64,000 nucleotides of DNA, taken from assembly GCA_020205615.1 (NCBI GenBank), contig CM035170.1:123010642-123074641 (forward strand), written 5' to 3'. A model generated the notes under the pieces. The model saw nothing but the letters and a program-made list of their open reading frames with translations, ran no database searches and had not been told where the DNA came from. Positions within the stretch are counted from its first letter, which is position 1; each line of letters starts with the position of its first letter. The stretch is from Panax quinquefolius (taxonomy: Eukaryota; Streptophyta; Magnoliopsida; Apiales; Araliaceae). The translations under genes and the position numbers were made by a program. Shown here in pieces: positions 23,412 to 35,063 of this stretch.

Positions 23412-24054
23412 TCCAAGACCCCAACTTTTATAAATAAAGATGAATTTTTCTATAAATATTATTTTTGAATATTATGGAATAAATTTGATATAATGTTATA
23501 ATCATATGTAATATTTATAAATTTTGCAAAGTAATGCAAGTTGTTATAAAATATTCGCTTTGGCCTGTGGAATATTCTTTTTCTTCCCTTAGTGAATATT
23601 CAGATAACTACTCAATCATCGGTGGACCCCATAAATAATGTAATTATCATTTGATCGAGTTAAAACGACAAAAATATTTTTGGCCTGGGATAAAAATAAC
23701 TACGAGGTGTTACCGCTAAAACTGCTGAACTACCCTAAGGTAAAAGTACAAGAATACGCTGTGAATCAGATAAGAAGACACTCAGATTGATTATCGATGC
23801 TTACGTGAGAAGTCACTCACCTATGCTCAATTATCACTATGTGAATTGCGATCATATCTCTTATATTATCGATTCAATTATCACACAAGATCATCCAGAT
23901 AATATGTTATAAAGATTAAATCAATAATCGAGATTTATAAGTTATAAAATGATTAATAATTGTCGAAAGATTAAATACGTGTCGATGAAAAAAAAATGAT
24001 TTGTGGTAAGTTTGATTATTTTATGGGGGCTCATATGTCATCATCTAAGAGTCT

Positions 24055-24365
24055 CTTCAATAGTAATAGTAATTTTACCTTCACAATAGTAATTACCTTC
24101 ACAATAGTAATTACCTTCAGAATAGTATTTACCTTCACAATAAGAATTACCTTCGCCAATAAGAATTACCTCTTGGAATAGTATTTACCTTCACAATAGT
24201 ATTTACCTTCGCTAATAGTAATTACCTTTACCAGACGTCAACCACTTGTCGCTTCACATTATAAAAGGCCGAACCACTTGTCGCTTCACATTACAAAGGC
24301 CAACCACTTGTCGCTTCACATTACAAAAGGCCAAACCACTTTTCGCTTCACATTACAAGGCTTTT
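24055..24365 (+). repeat. U3 enhancer-like short tandem repeats (C1 type)
   Basis: First about ten copies of an 18-bp unit (aatagtaattaccttcac, 24060-24232), then four to five copies of a ~31-bp unit (caaaccacttgtcgcttc + acattacaaaagg, 24240-24365), ending 40 bp before TATA. The 3' LTR has the same at 31495-31760 with fewer 31-bp units. Such arrays upstream of TATA often act as enhancers; that is inference. Confidence 0.8.
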
Positions 24366-24399
24366 CACATTACTAAGAAAAGTTAAGCTAGAAATCTTC

Positions 24400-24409
24400 T
24401 ATAAATAGA
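24400..24409 (+). promoter_or_regulatory. LTR TATA box (C1 5' LTR)
   Basis: tataaataga followed by ggcctagggcttcatt and a gaga-rich leader. The identical block is in the 3' LTR at 31802-31811. Confidence 0.65.
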
Positions 24410-24599
24410 GGCCTAGGGCTTCATTATTTTTCACTTAATTCATTCAAGCTTATAGAGAGAGAAAGTATAGAGAGAATAAGAGAGAAAGAAGAAGAGTATT
24501 TTGTTACTACACCGTCACTTAAAGATTCAATCTCCTACCAAATGTAAGGGGTGTTATTCTTTCTTATTCATGAAGAGAACTGCTTGTTATTCCATCGCT

Positions 24600-25015
24600 T
24601 ATTATTCTGCTGAATAACCTCAGATAAGTGGTTTACCCTATACTTGGTGACATTCTTCTATTATTCTGCTGAACATCCGTCGTCAAGGTGTTTTTACACC
24701 GACCGGTTCCGCTTTTTATTATTATTCTGCTGGAACATCCTCCTCAAGTGGTTTTTTACACCGGACCGGTTCCGCTTTTTATTATTCTCGCTCTCGCATC
24801 CGCTCGGTGTTTTACACCGAACATCCGGCTCGTCCTGTTTTACACCTTTACACCTTTAATTCGTTCCGCTTTTTATTATTCTCGCTGAATATCCTATCTC
24901 AATGTTTTACACCGATCCGGTTCCATCTTTATTATTCTCGTTGAACATCCTGCTTGCAGGAATTTCACCCCGACCGTTTCCGTTATTTATTATTCTCGCT
25001 GAATAACCCGTCCTG
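24600..25015 (+). repeat. ~60-bp tandem repeats with built-in hairpin (C1 5' LTR)
   Basis: About six units of the form tattattct(cg)ctgaacatcc...(cag)gtgttttacacc(tg)accggttccgcttttt. The core CAGGTGTTTTACACCTG is a perfect 7-bp stem with a 3-base loop in the best units. It lies downstream of the TATA box, so it would be in the transcribed leader. Equivalent arrays lie at 32000-32360, 33540-33990, 38260-38720, 45480-45920 and 49100-49530. Confidence 0.8.
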
Positions 25016-26105
25016 CAAGGCCTATCGCATTTACGGTGATTTCTTTTGTTATTCCATTCTTTATTATACCCAAATTGTTAAAACTTCACTTCTATACTCC
25101 ATGAAATTAGTGGAATATCCTCGATATTTCATGCTTTCATCCAAAGATCTTTTCATGGAAATATTCTTCCGATCATTCTTGAATTTTACTCTACAAAAAC
25201 AAAGATCATGTCGATAATTGACGCTAATAATTCCCTGATAAAATAATTTTTGAACTTGTTTTATCAATTTTATATCATTGTCATCATCCTCATGTTTATA
25301 TTTTTTTGAAAGTCATCTCAGTGGCCCAGAAGGCATGATGGACTTGGTATGATTACGACTGTAGACTATTCTGCAAATCATTTAATCGTAATGTTACAAA
25401 TGATGTGATAAAAATCCTCAAAGGGTCAGAAAAGTATCGATGGACGCTTGTTGGTATGATCACGACTATTAATGAATACACAAATATTCTCGCCCGTAGT
25501 GGTATGAATAATTGTGGTCGCGATACTAAAGAATATCCTCGTCAGAAAAGTGTAAGTGATTCGATGATGTGAATATTTATTAAAGTCGAGTCTCAAATAT
25601 ATAATAAAGATGAAAAACCTTTAAACCTAAAAGATAGTAGATTTTATTTTCTACTCGACTTTTTAATGGATCAGATATTCCGCCGCAGCTTAAACTTGTC
25701 AGTCTATCAGATTTTATCGCTTAACATTATCAAGACTATCGATAATTTATTCTCGCATTATCTTAGTCATAATATTTCATCGGGCTAGTTGAGCTCACCC
25801 TTTCTTTCACCGTTTTCTCGTGAAATGAGAATATAGCCGGGACGAGCCTGGGAAACGAGTGATGGTCCCAAGATAAGATTAGTAGTCCTCACTATTCTCG
25901 TGAAATAAAGGTGATAATAATTGTAATGAGGACTTTTTTTGAGTTTGTATAATATCTAGTAGATTATATATTTGTATTTAAACTCACGCTTTATGTCAGA
26001 TTGCATACGCATACGCTTATGTTAATAAGTCAGATTTAAATTTCGCACTACGTAAGTGGCACCCCAAGACGGGTGATGTATACCTAATTTTGGGGGCGCC
26101 ACAAC

Positions 26106-26120
26106 AGGTATCGTAGCTTA
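26106..26120 (+). promoter_or_regulatory. C1 primer binding site
   Basis: aggtatcgtagctta, two bases after the LTR end. Initiator tRNA-Met type (consensus TGGTATCAGAGC). Confidence 0.65.
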
Positions 26121-26287
26121 GTGATACGATCCTCGCTAAGATGTGAGAATAGTACTAGAGGGGAGAGACGGGAATACTTCGCTAGTATGACCTACCTAAG
26201 TTTACGTGGCTATTTTATCGGTCAATCGTAAGATAGGATAATTTGTTACACGTCAATTAACCTTTGTTTTGTGGGCAAGATCTCAAA

Positions 26288-27090
26288 ATGACATCCGAGA
26301 ATGTTGAGAATAAGAATGGAGCGCAGCGATCGCTGATTCACCACATATCAATAATCGTGATAATGTGCATCGTGAAGGCGATAATCCTCACGCAAACAAC
26401 AACACCGACTAAAATGATGAACGATCAAATGTTCGTGAGGCTTTATGCAATTTATGCAACAAAGAAAGCGAGAGCGACTTCTCGCCCAAAACGTAGGTGG
26501 AAACACTGAAAACTCTCTGCGCCACCGCTAAACAATTCAAGGAGCCGACCACCGAGTTTAAGGGAGAGCCAAAACCACTTCGCTAAGCACGGATAAAGCA
26601 GATTACCAAGATATTTGATGTCTCGATGCTCCGAGGAGCAAAAGGTTCCTTTCACGCTTTTACGTCATGCGAGAGAAAGGACATCGGTGGGAATCCCAAA
26701 ACGACTCAACCAAATCAGATCAAGATATCTTCGGGAGAAGTTCCAGAGTCGTTTCAACGACAAATACTTTCCCCGAAAGTATTCGCCATACGGCGGAGGT
26801 GGAGTTTATCAAGTCGAACAAAACAATACGACCGTGTCGCAATACGAGGCAAAATTTTGCGAGTTATCACTATTATATTCCCACTGTGGATAATGAAGAG
26901 AGAATGGCGCTAATGTTTTTAAGAGGTTTGAAGTCGAGATACGCCAACATCTTATTTCTCATAAACCGTGGTTTGTATTCGGGATGTTGTAAATAGGCTC
27001 AAGCTAGTGAGCGCGATAACGAGTCAACGCAACTAAAAGAGAGAAGCAAATTTTAAAAATTATAATACCAAATGGTAGTAGTCATCGGGC
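26288..27090 (+). pseudogene. C1 gag (broken)
   Basis: ATG at 26288 (MTSENVENKNGAQ), shared with C2 at 39982, is the likely start. The capsid region is readable in alternating frames: AEAWI.QITKIFD-like (26585-26620), LRGAKGSF (26627), SFQRQILSPKVFAIR / NDKYFP (26750-26790), QYEAKFCELS (26840-26870), ERMALMFLRGLKSRYANILF (26900-26960). Forms the particle shell. Nearly identical in order to C2, but indels break it into pieces of fewer than 110 codons. Confidence 0.75.
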
Positions 27091-27239
27091 TTGTGACAAC
27101 AAGCGTGAGGGAATCAATAAAGCGATATGGTAACCACTTTTGGGTAATCGTACAAAAACAATAAGAATGGACATTTCAAGAAAAGGAGATTCAACAATGA
27201 TGGAAAGACGCCAAAGACCAAAGACCCATTGTTAAGGAA

Positions 27240-27770
27240 GGAGAAAGACCACCTATCATATTGCTTCAAATGCGAGGAGAGGGACACATCACCCAAATCA
27301 TGCCATACGCCAAAAAGCATGTTATAATTGTGGAAGAGAAGGTCACTTAGCTCGATTTTGTCGCCATCAAGACAAATTCAATTTAGATGGAGGCACCAAA
27401 GGCCATCCTGTAAAATTCAAAACCCAGAAGGCAAGGGAGAGCGCTTTGTTGTGACCTCCCCAAAGAGCAAGGAACTGAATGAGGTCATCACGTAAGCTTA
27501 TCATAAACTCTAATGAAGTCTATACTTTATTTGATACCTGTTCTACCCATTCTTTTATTTCTCCTACTACCATCGATTAAATTTGACCGAGAAATTAGAC
27601 TTCGACTTATCTCGTGGAAACTCCGCTGGAGAAACCTTCATTACATCCACTCGCTTATAAGTCTTGTTTGTTCAAATCTGCACTTCACATTACCCGTCGA
27701 TCTTATTTCATTAAAAATACTTGATTTGACGTGATTCTAGGATCGATCGTTAACTACTTATCATGCAAAA
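27240..27770 (+). pseudogene. C1 zinc knuckles and aspartic protease (broken)
   Basis: First knuckle CFKCEER (27265) is damaged; the second, CYNCGREGHLARFC (27322-27362), is complete. Protease begins KLIINSNEVYTLFDT (27497-27540), where DTC replaces the catalytic DTG, then THSFIS. The LGSIVNYLSCKN-type linker follows at 27740. Processes Gag-Pol in an active element. Confidence 0.75.
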
Positions 27771-27894
27771 ATTGATTGTTTTCGTAAGTCATAGCTTTCA
27801 TATTCCTAATCAACCTATTATGCGAATTCAAACGACCAAACCATTAAAATCAATCACTACCATCTCAAGCCATAAAGCTATTCGCTTATCAAAA

Positions 27895-28800
27895 AACTGA
27901 TGTCAAGCTTTCTTAGCTCATGTCACGATTTAAATAAAAATACGCCGCTTTTAAACGATATTTCTATTGTTAATAAATTTCCGACGATTCTCCTCAAGAA
28001 CTTCCCGCCTACCCCCGAGCGTGAAAATCAAATTTCAGATCGACTCTCAACCCTAGATAAAACCTATTTCCAAAGCCCCATATCGAATGGCTCCTATCAA
28101 CTTCGTGAGTTAAAGACCCAACCGCAGGAATTGTTAGACATCGCTTTATTCGCCCCTAAGATTTCTCCTCGGGTGCTCCTCGCTCTATTCGTGAAGAAGA
28201 AAGATGGAGTATGCGACTTTGTATTGATTATCTGGAGTCAATCACGTCACCATCAAAATAGGTATCCATCACACGATCGATGACCTCGTTCGACCAACAG
28301 TAAGGAGCCAAATTCTTTTCAAAGATCGATCTTCGCTCTGATATCACCAATCAAGATTGTAACCGCCGACATTCCAAAGACGCTTTTAACTCCCAGACGG
28401 CATTATGAATTCCTACATGTCCTTTGATCGACTAATGCTCCCGCCGCTTTCACGGATATGATGAACCGAGTATTCAAGGAATATTTAGATCACTTTGTGG
28501 TCGCCTTTATCGATGACATCCTTATTTATTCCAAAAGCCGTGAAGATCATGAAAGCAACACTTGAGGTCGACACTCCAAAAGCTTCGTGAATATAAGCTT
28601 TATGCCAAGTCAAGAAATGCGAGTTCGTCAAGAAGTAGCATTCCTCGGGCACGTGGTATCAAGTCATGGAATATCCGCTGACCCAAAGAAAGATCAAGCT
28701 ATTCAAAGTCGAACAACCTAAATCAAATGATCAAGTACGAGCTTTCTTGCTTAATGGTTATTATCTGAGATTCGTGGAAGGATTTTCTCAATCGCTACTC
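27895..28800 (+). pseudogene. C1 reverse transcriptase (broken; F-I-D-D motif kept)
   Basis: In order: NDISIVNKFPTI (27953), ISNGSYQLRELKTQPQELLD (28080-28140), ALFVKKKDG (28178), the IDY.. region in a shifted frame (28215), FFSKIDLRSGYH-equivalent (28315-28350), PKT.F.....YEF (28375-28415), [16 protein letters not shown] (28465-28505) and FIDD intact at 28506-28517, the catalytic palm motif. GHVVSS..I-type motif at 28660. The full RT is present, unlike in A, B, D and F; only frames are broken. This makes C1 the best-preserved potential enzyme source here. Confidence 0.8.
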
Positions 28801-29270
28801 CATCGACTCAAATTGACCTTTGAAGATACAAAGTTCTATTGAGCGAAGAATGTGAGAAGAGTTTTCAAGAACTCAAGAGAGACTTATTTCAAAGACTGCT
28901 CGACAATACCATCCGCCTCGGAGGATTTGTCATCTACAAAGTTGATGCTTCGCAAAGGGTCGGGATGTGTTCTCATGCAACATGGAAAAGTTATAGTTTA
29001 TGCCTCATGACAACTCAAAGAATATGAGAGAGAATTATCCTACTCATGATCTAGAGTCATAAATGTTGTTTTTTGCACTTAAAATTTGGAGGCATTACTC
29101 AGATGGGAGAAAGTGGAGATCTTTACGATCATAAAAGCCTCAAATATTTCTTCACTCAAAAGGAACTCAACACGCGACAACGACGCTGGGCTTGAATCGC
29201 TGAAAGATTATGATCATACCATCCAATACCATCCCGAAAAGCTTAACGTATAGCCGACGATTGAGTAGTA
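28800..29270 (+). pseudogene. C1 RNase H (broken)
   Basis: SEECEKSFQELKRDLF (28840-28890), then GGFVIYKVDAS (28920-28950, the D.S catalytic start, with an extra V), a YASRQLKEYE-equivalent (29000-29020), FALKIWRHYL (29070-29100), LKYFFTQKELNTRQRRW (29135-29190), LKDYDH.IQYHP (29205-29235) and a decayed ADALSR end (29250). Confidence 0.75.
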
Positions 29271-29429
29271 AAATCATACGCAAGTACGAAAAGCGATATT
29301 GTCAACGCAAAGGCCCATTTTGTGTGACTTGCAAAGGATGGAGATAGAATTAAAGACTCCAGGACGATGTGATGATAGCGAAGATACGAGTAGAACCGAC
29401 TTTTAATCGATAAAGTTAAAGCCGCCAAG

Positions 29430-30350
29430 CTACGCACTGAGCCGATGCGATGAGGAAGAAAGTGCAAGAAGGTGCTACGCCAAGCAAGAATCGATGAAGA
29501 AGGAATACTTCGAGTCAACTCCGCACTTTGTGTTCCTAACGACCCCGATTTAAAGTATAATATCATGATGGAGGCACACAACACACCATTTGCAATCCAT
29601 CTCGGGAGTACCAAAATGTATCATGATATTCGCCATACATTTCAAAGTGGAGCAATACGAAGAGAGAGATAGCGCTGCTTATCTCAAGGTGTCTAACTTG
29701 TCAACGAAGTTAAAGCGAGCATCAAGTACCAAAAGGTCCATCAGAACCACTTGAAATTCCGTAATGGAAGTGGGAGCACATTACCATGGATTTCAAGCAT
29801 CGGCCTTCCTAAGGTTTCTCAAGGCATCATGCGATTTGGGTCATTGTTGATAGATCGACTAAGTCCCGCCATTTCTTACCGATACGAGAAACTTATACAC
29901 TTGAACGCCTTGCGTCAGATGTACATAAACGAGATTGTAAGATCGCATGGTATGCCGCAGATCCATAGTTTCGATCGAGACCCAAGATTCACTTCACGAT
30001 TTTGGGTTAGTTTGCAAAAAGCTACGGGCACAGATTTCACGATTTAGCTTCTAAGATATCATCCTCGATTTTACGGACAATGGAGAGGACTATTCAAACT
30101 CTCAAGATCTATTAAGACTCGTGTCCTTGATTTCAAGGGAGTCGACAAGTTCTACCATCGTGGAGTTTTCCTACAACAACAAAGCTTATCAAGCAAGTAT
30201 CGCACGGCTCCATTCAAGCGCCAGATGGAAGAAAGTGTCGCTTCCAAAGATGCCGGGACGAGGTGGGTGAAGCAACGCTGTTGGGACCGAGTTGGTACGT
30301 ATGACTACTAAAAGATTCAAACGATCCGACAACGATATAAAAACCTCACA
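29430..30350 (+). pseudogene. C1 integrase (broken)
   Basis: Preceded by RVNSALCVPND (29510). Zinc finger: EAHNTPFAIHLGSTKMYHD (29572-29625) with both His, then the Cys pair region (29690-29715). DDE core: FGSLLIDRLS with first Asp (29838-29865), YINEIVRSHGMPQ (29925-29960), SFDRDPRFTSRFW with the second Asp (29965-30005), and the HPQTDGQ.ERTIQTL-equivalent for the Glu (30060-30110, several substitutions). FKRQMEE-type motif at 30215. Frames change at least eight times. Confidence 0.75.
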
Positions 30351-30855
30351 AAATCGATAAAAGAGTTATACCGATCTTCATCGAAAGGACGGAATTCGAT
30401 ATAGAGATCATGTGTTGTTAAGAGTCGCTTCCATGGAAAGGAGTTACAAGATTTGGAAAGAGAGGAAAACTTAATCCTCGATTCATCTGGCCCATTTTAA
30501 TCCTCGATCGAAAGTAGGAATCGCGGGCCTATAGACTCGCTTTTACCGCCAAATACGCCTCGTGTTCATAACGCTTTTCACATATCTATGTTACGAAATA
30601 TGTGAAAGACCCGAACCATATTATCGAAGTTAAACCTGACGAAATAGCGGAAGATTTGACGTATTTAAGAGGTTCCCTGCTCAAATTTTGATAAGAAGGA
30701 ACATATTCTACGCCCAAGGTTATACCTCAAGTCAAAGTTTTCATGGAGGAACCACGATGTCGAGGAAATGACTGGGAGTTAGAATCAAATGAAATCAAGG
30801 TATCCTTACCTCTTCGACATACCAGTATCGCACTCTAATTTCGAGGGCTAAATTT
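30351..30855 (+). pseudogene. C1 integrase tail with chromodomain-like end (broken)
   Basis: RDHVLLRVA-like (30405), RFGKRGKLNPRF (30450-30485), RVHN.FHISML (30570-30600), DPNHIIE-equivalent (30610), then VIPQVKVFMEEPRCRG and a YPYLF-equivalent near 30800. The last part corresponds to the VLWRNH..EE.TWE..... pattern of Tekay/Del chromodomains, which bind heterochromatin marks. No intact frame. Confidence 0.65.
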
Positions 30856-30860
30856 CATGT

Positions 30861-30870
30861 TAAGGGAGGT
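30861..30870 (+). other. C1 polypurine tract
   Basis: taagggaggt directly before the 3' LTR start cagaagacccc. The same tract in C2 is at 44556-44566. Confidence 0.75.
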
Positions 30871-33225
30871 CAGAAGACCCCAACTTTTATAAATAAAGAT
30901 GAATTTTTCTATAAATATTATTTTTGAATATTATGGAATAAATTTGATATAATGTTATAAATAGGGTAATATTTATAAATTTTGCAAAGTATGCAAGTTG
31001 TTATAAAATATTCGTTGGCCTGGGAATATTCTTTTTGTTAGGGAATATTCGTGATAACGGCTCAATCATCAGTGGACCCCACAATGTAATTATCATTTGA
31101 TCGAGAAAACGACAAAAATATTTTATAAAAATAATCTACGAGGTGTTACCGTTAAACCGCTGAACTACCCTATGGTAAAAGTACAAAGAATACGCCAGTA
31201 GTCAGATAAGAAGACACTACAGATTGATTATCGATGCTTACGCGAGAAGTCACTCACCTACGCTCAATTATCACACAAGAATCACGTGATCATATCTCTT
31301 ATATTATCGATTCAATTATCATCACAAAGATCATCTCCGATAATATGTTATAGATTAAATCAATAATCGAGACGATAAGTTATAAAATGATTAATAATTG
31401 TCAAAGATTAAATATGTGTTGATAAAAAAAATGATTTGTGGTAAGTTTGATTATTTTATGGGGGGGCCCATATGTCATCATCTAAGAGTCTTCACAATAA
31501 GACACAATAGTAATTACCTTCACAATAAGAATTACCTCACAAATAGATTTACCTTCGCAATAAGAATTTACCTTCACATAGTAGAATTACCTTCACGGAA
31601 TAGTATTTACCTTCACAATAGTATTTACCTTCACCACAATAGTAATTACCTTTACCACGCCAACCACTTGTCGCTTCACATTACAAAACGGCCGAACCAC
31701 TTGTCGCTTCACATTACAAAAGGCCAAACCACTTCTTTTCACATCATTAATCGCTGCCACTCGCTTTTTCACACTAAGAAAAGCTAAGCTTAGAAATCTT
31801 CTATAAATAGAGGCCTAGGGCTTCATTATTTTTCACTTAATTCATTCAAGCTTATAGAGAGAAAAGTATAGAGAGAATAAGAGAGAAAGAAGAAGAGTAT
31901 TTTGTTACTACACCGCAAGTAAGATTCAATCTCCTACCAAATGTAAGGGTGTTATTCTTTCTTATTCATGAAGAGAACTCGTCATATTCCATCGCTTATT
32001 ATTCTGCTGAATAACTCAGATAAGCTGGTTTACCCTATACTTGGTGACATTCTTCTATTATTCTCGCTGAACATCCTCGTCTGTGTTTTTTACACCTGAC
32101 CGGTTCCGCCTTTTATTATTATTCTCTGGAACATCCTCGCTCATGTGTTTTACACCTGACCGGTTCCGCCTTTTTATTATTCTTCGCTGAACATCCTCGT
32201 CAACACCCGACCGTTCCGCTTTTTATTATTCTCGCTGAATATCCTATCGTGTGTTTTTACACCCATCCGGTTCCATCTTTATTATTCTCGTTGAACATCC
32301 CGCTCGCTTGCAGTGAATTTCACCCGACCGTTCCGTTATTTATTATTCTCGCTGAATAACCGTCTGCAAGGCCTATCGCATTTACGGTGATTTCTTTTGT
32401 TATTCCATTCTTTATTATACCCAAATTGGTTAAAACTTCGACTTCTATACTCCATGAAATTAGTGGAATATCCTCGATATTTGCAAGCTTCATCCAAAGA
32501 TCTTTTCATGGAAATATTCTTCCGATCATTCTTGAATTTTACTCTACAAAACAAAGATTATGTTGATAATTGACGTTAATAATTCCTCGATAAAATAATA
32601 ATTTTGAACTTGCTTTTATCAATTCTTATATCATTGTCATCATCCTCATGTTTATATTTTTTGAAAGTCATCTCGTATTCTCAGAAGGTATGATGGACTC
32701 GGTATGATTACGACTCGTAGACTATTCTGTAATCATGACCGTAATGTTACAAATGATGTGATAAAAATCCTCAATGGCCATAGTGCATCGATGGACAAAT
32801 ATTGTTGGCACGATCACGACCTTATTAATGAATACACAAATATTCTCGCCCGAAGGTATGAATAATCATAATCGCATTATCGATACTAAAGAATATCCTC
32901 GTCGAAAAGTGCAAGGGTGATTCAATGATGTGAATATTTATTAAATTACGGTGCCGAGTCTCATTTTATAAATAATATTGAAAAAAACCTTTAAAACCTA
33001 AAAGATAAGAGATTTTATTTTCTACTCACTTTTAAAAATGGATTCATATTCGATACCGCAGCTTAAACCGTTGCATGTTCATTATATTTATCGATCGCTT
33101 AACATATCATTATCAAGACTATAATATAATTTATTCTAACGCATTATCTTAGTCATAATATTTCATCGGGCTAGTTGAGCTCACCCTTTCTTTTCATTAC
33201 CGTTTTCTTCAGAAATGAGAATATA
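30871..33225 (+). repeat. C1 3' LTR, left piece
   Basis: Collinear with 23412-25840 of the 5' LTR, including the U3 arrays, TATA (31802) and hairpin repeats (32000-32360). It stops in the middle of the motif gagaatatagccggg; the missing remainder lies at 50577-50847, beyond the inserted F/E element. Confidence 0.85.
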
Positions 33226-35046
33226 AAGTAAATGTTTTTATATAAATAGAATATATTATATTTTATTTAAAAGATTTTTTTTTAATACGGACCGCCGATT
33301 AAAGTAAATCAATCTGGACCGCTCATGGATTAGTTACTACGCATTCCATTTTCCTATAAATAAGCTCATTCCTTCATTATTTTCACTAATTCATTGAAAC
33401 TCTAGAGAGAGAAATTATAGAGAGAGGTTATAGAGAGAAAATTATGTAGAAAAGTTAAGAAAAGTATTCTCACTACTTCACTACTTCTATATTCATTTTT
33501 ATTACTTGTCAGTGATTCAAGGGGTGTTATTCTTTCTTCAAGAAGAGAACTCTCATATTCCATTCATTATTATTCTGCTTGAATAACTCGTAGAAAGTGG
33601 TATACCCTATACATAACCTCAGAGTACGCCAGATACCCTATACTCGGTGAAATCTTTATGTTATTCCATTCTTATTATTCTCGTTGAATAACTCAGATAC
33701 GCTTAATCCCCTATACTTGGTGACATTCTTCTATTATTCTTCATTGCTGAATATCCTTGCTCTGGTGTTTTACACCCGACCGGTTCCGCTCCATTGCTTT
33801 TTATTATTCTCGCTTGAACATCCTCGTCTGGTGTTTTACACCCTAACCGGTTCCGCCTTTTATCATTCTATCGAATATCCTATCTGTGTTTTACACCTGA
33901 TCCGTTCCATCTTTATTATTCGGCTGAACATCCCGCTTGCGTGAATTTCACCGACCGTTCCGTTATTATTATTCTGCTGAATAACTCGCCTGGCGCAAGC
34001 ACCGCATGCATGGTGATTTCTTTTGTTATTCCATTCTTTATTATACCCAAATGTTAAACTTCGACTTCTATACTCCATGAAATTAGTAAAATATCCTCGA
34101 TATTTGATAGCGCTTCATCTAAGATCTTTTCATGGAAATATTCTTCCCATCATTCTTGAATTTTACTTACTAAAACAAAGATTGGCGTCGATAATTTGAC
34201 GTTAATAATTCATGATTAAATAATTTCTTGAACTTGTTTTATTGAATTATTATGTCATTGTCATCATCCTCATGTTATATTATGTTATCTTCGCTTACGC
34301 ATAGATGAACTTAGTATGATTATGACTGTGGATCATTCTTAGATAATCACGACTTGATATAAATGATGTGACAAAAGTCCTCAAATTCGTAAATGCAAAG
34401 ATGGATAGTTTTTGGTATGATTATGACTCAGGGTGATTCTTAAGATAGTCAGCGACCATCGATAATTTGATGAAAATCCTCGACCGTGGGTACAGGATGA
34501 TTAAATGTGGTGGTTTATTTATTGTCGAGTCTCAAATATAAAAAATTGATGAAAACCTTTAAAACCTAAAAGATAGTAGATTTTATTCTCTACTACTGAC
34601 TTTTTAATGGATCGCTTATTCCGCCGCAGCTTAAACCGGGTTGTCTATCAGATTTTATCGCTTAACATCGTCAAGGCTAATGATAATTTATTCTCGCATT
34701 ATCTTAGTCATAATATTTCATCGGGCTAGTCGAGCTCACCTTTTCTTTCACCGTTTCTCTTCGTGAAATGAGTAACATAGTCGGGACGAAGCCTGTGGAA
34801 CGGAAGTAATAGTCCGCAGGATAAGATTAGTAGTCCCTCACTATTCGTGTGAAATAAAGGTGATAATAGTTGTAATGAGGACTCCTTTTCGAGTTTGTAT
34901 AATATCTATCTAGTATAATATTTGTATTCAAACTCTTTTATGTCGTATTGCATACCTACGCTTATATTAAGAAGTCAGATTTGAATTTATGTACCACGTG
35001 GTGGCGACCCAAGACGGGTGACGATACCTAATTTTGGGGCGCCACA
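33226..35046 (+). repeat. F/E 5' LTR (left-truncated)
   Basis: Begins inside U3 at aagtaaatgtttttatataaa, matching 48770 onward of the partner LTR. TATA (tataaataa) at 33355-33363, hairpin repeats 33540-33990, end gggcgccaca at 35046. Confidence 0.75.
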
Positions 35047-35048
35047 AT

Positions 35049-35063
35049 TGGTATCGTAGCTTA
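35049..35063 (+). promoter_or_regulatory. F/E primer binding site
   Basis: tggtatcgtagctta, the closest match in the window to the tRNA-Met consensus TGGTATCAGAGC. Confidence 0.7.

Larger units (their letters stand above)
23412..26103 (+). repeat. C1 5' LTR
   Basis: About 2.69 kb, from caagaccccaacttttat to gggggcgccaca. U3 contains two short-repeat arrays (24055-24365), TATA at 24400, a leader with ~60-bp hairpin repeats (24600-25015) and further minirepeats (25330-25560). It matches the 3' LTR 30871-33225/50577-50847, with U3 distinct from that of C2. Confidence 0.85.

Noticed and set aside
24600..25015. CRISPR-like array (regular repeats with spacers)
   Set aside because: Repeats are direct LTR minirepeats with similar, not unique, spacers, in a plant retroelement; no cas genes.
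31398..31787. 129-codon open frame on the plus strand
   Set aside because: It is a translation of the short U3 repeats of the C1 3' LTR; low-complexity and non-coding.
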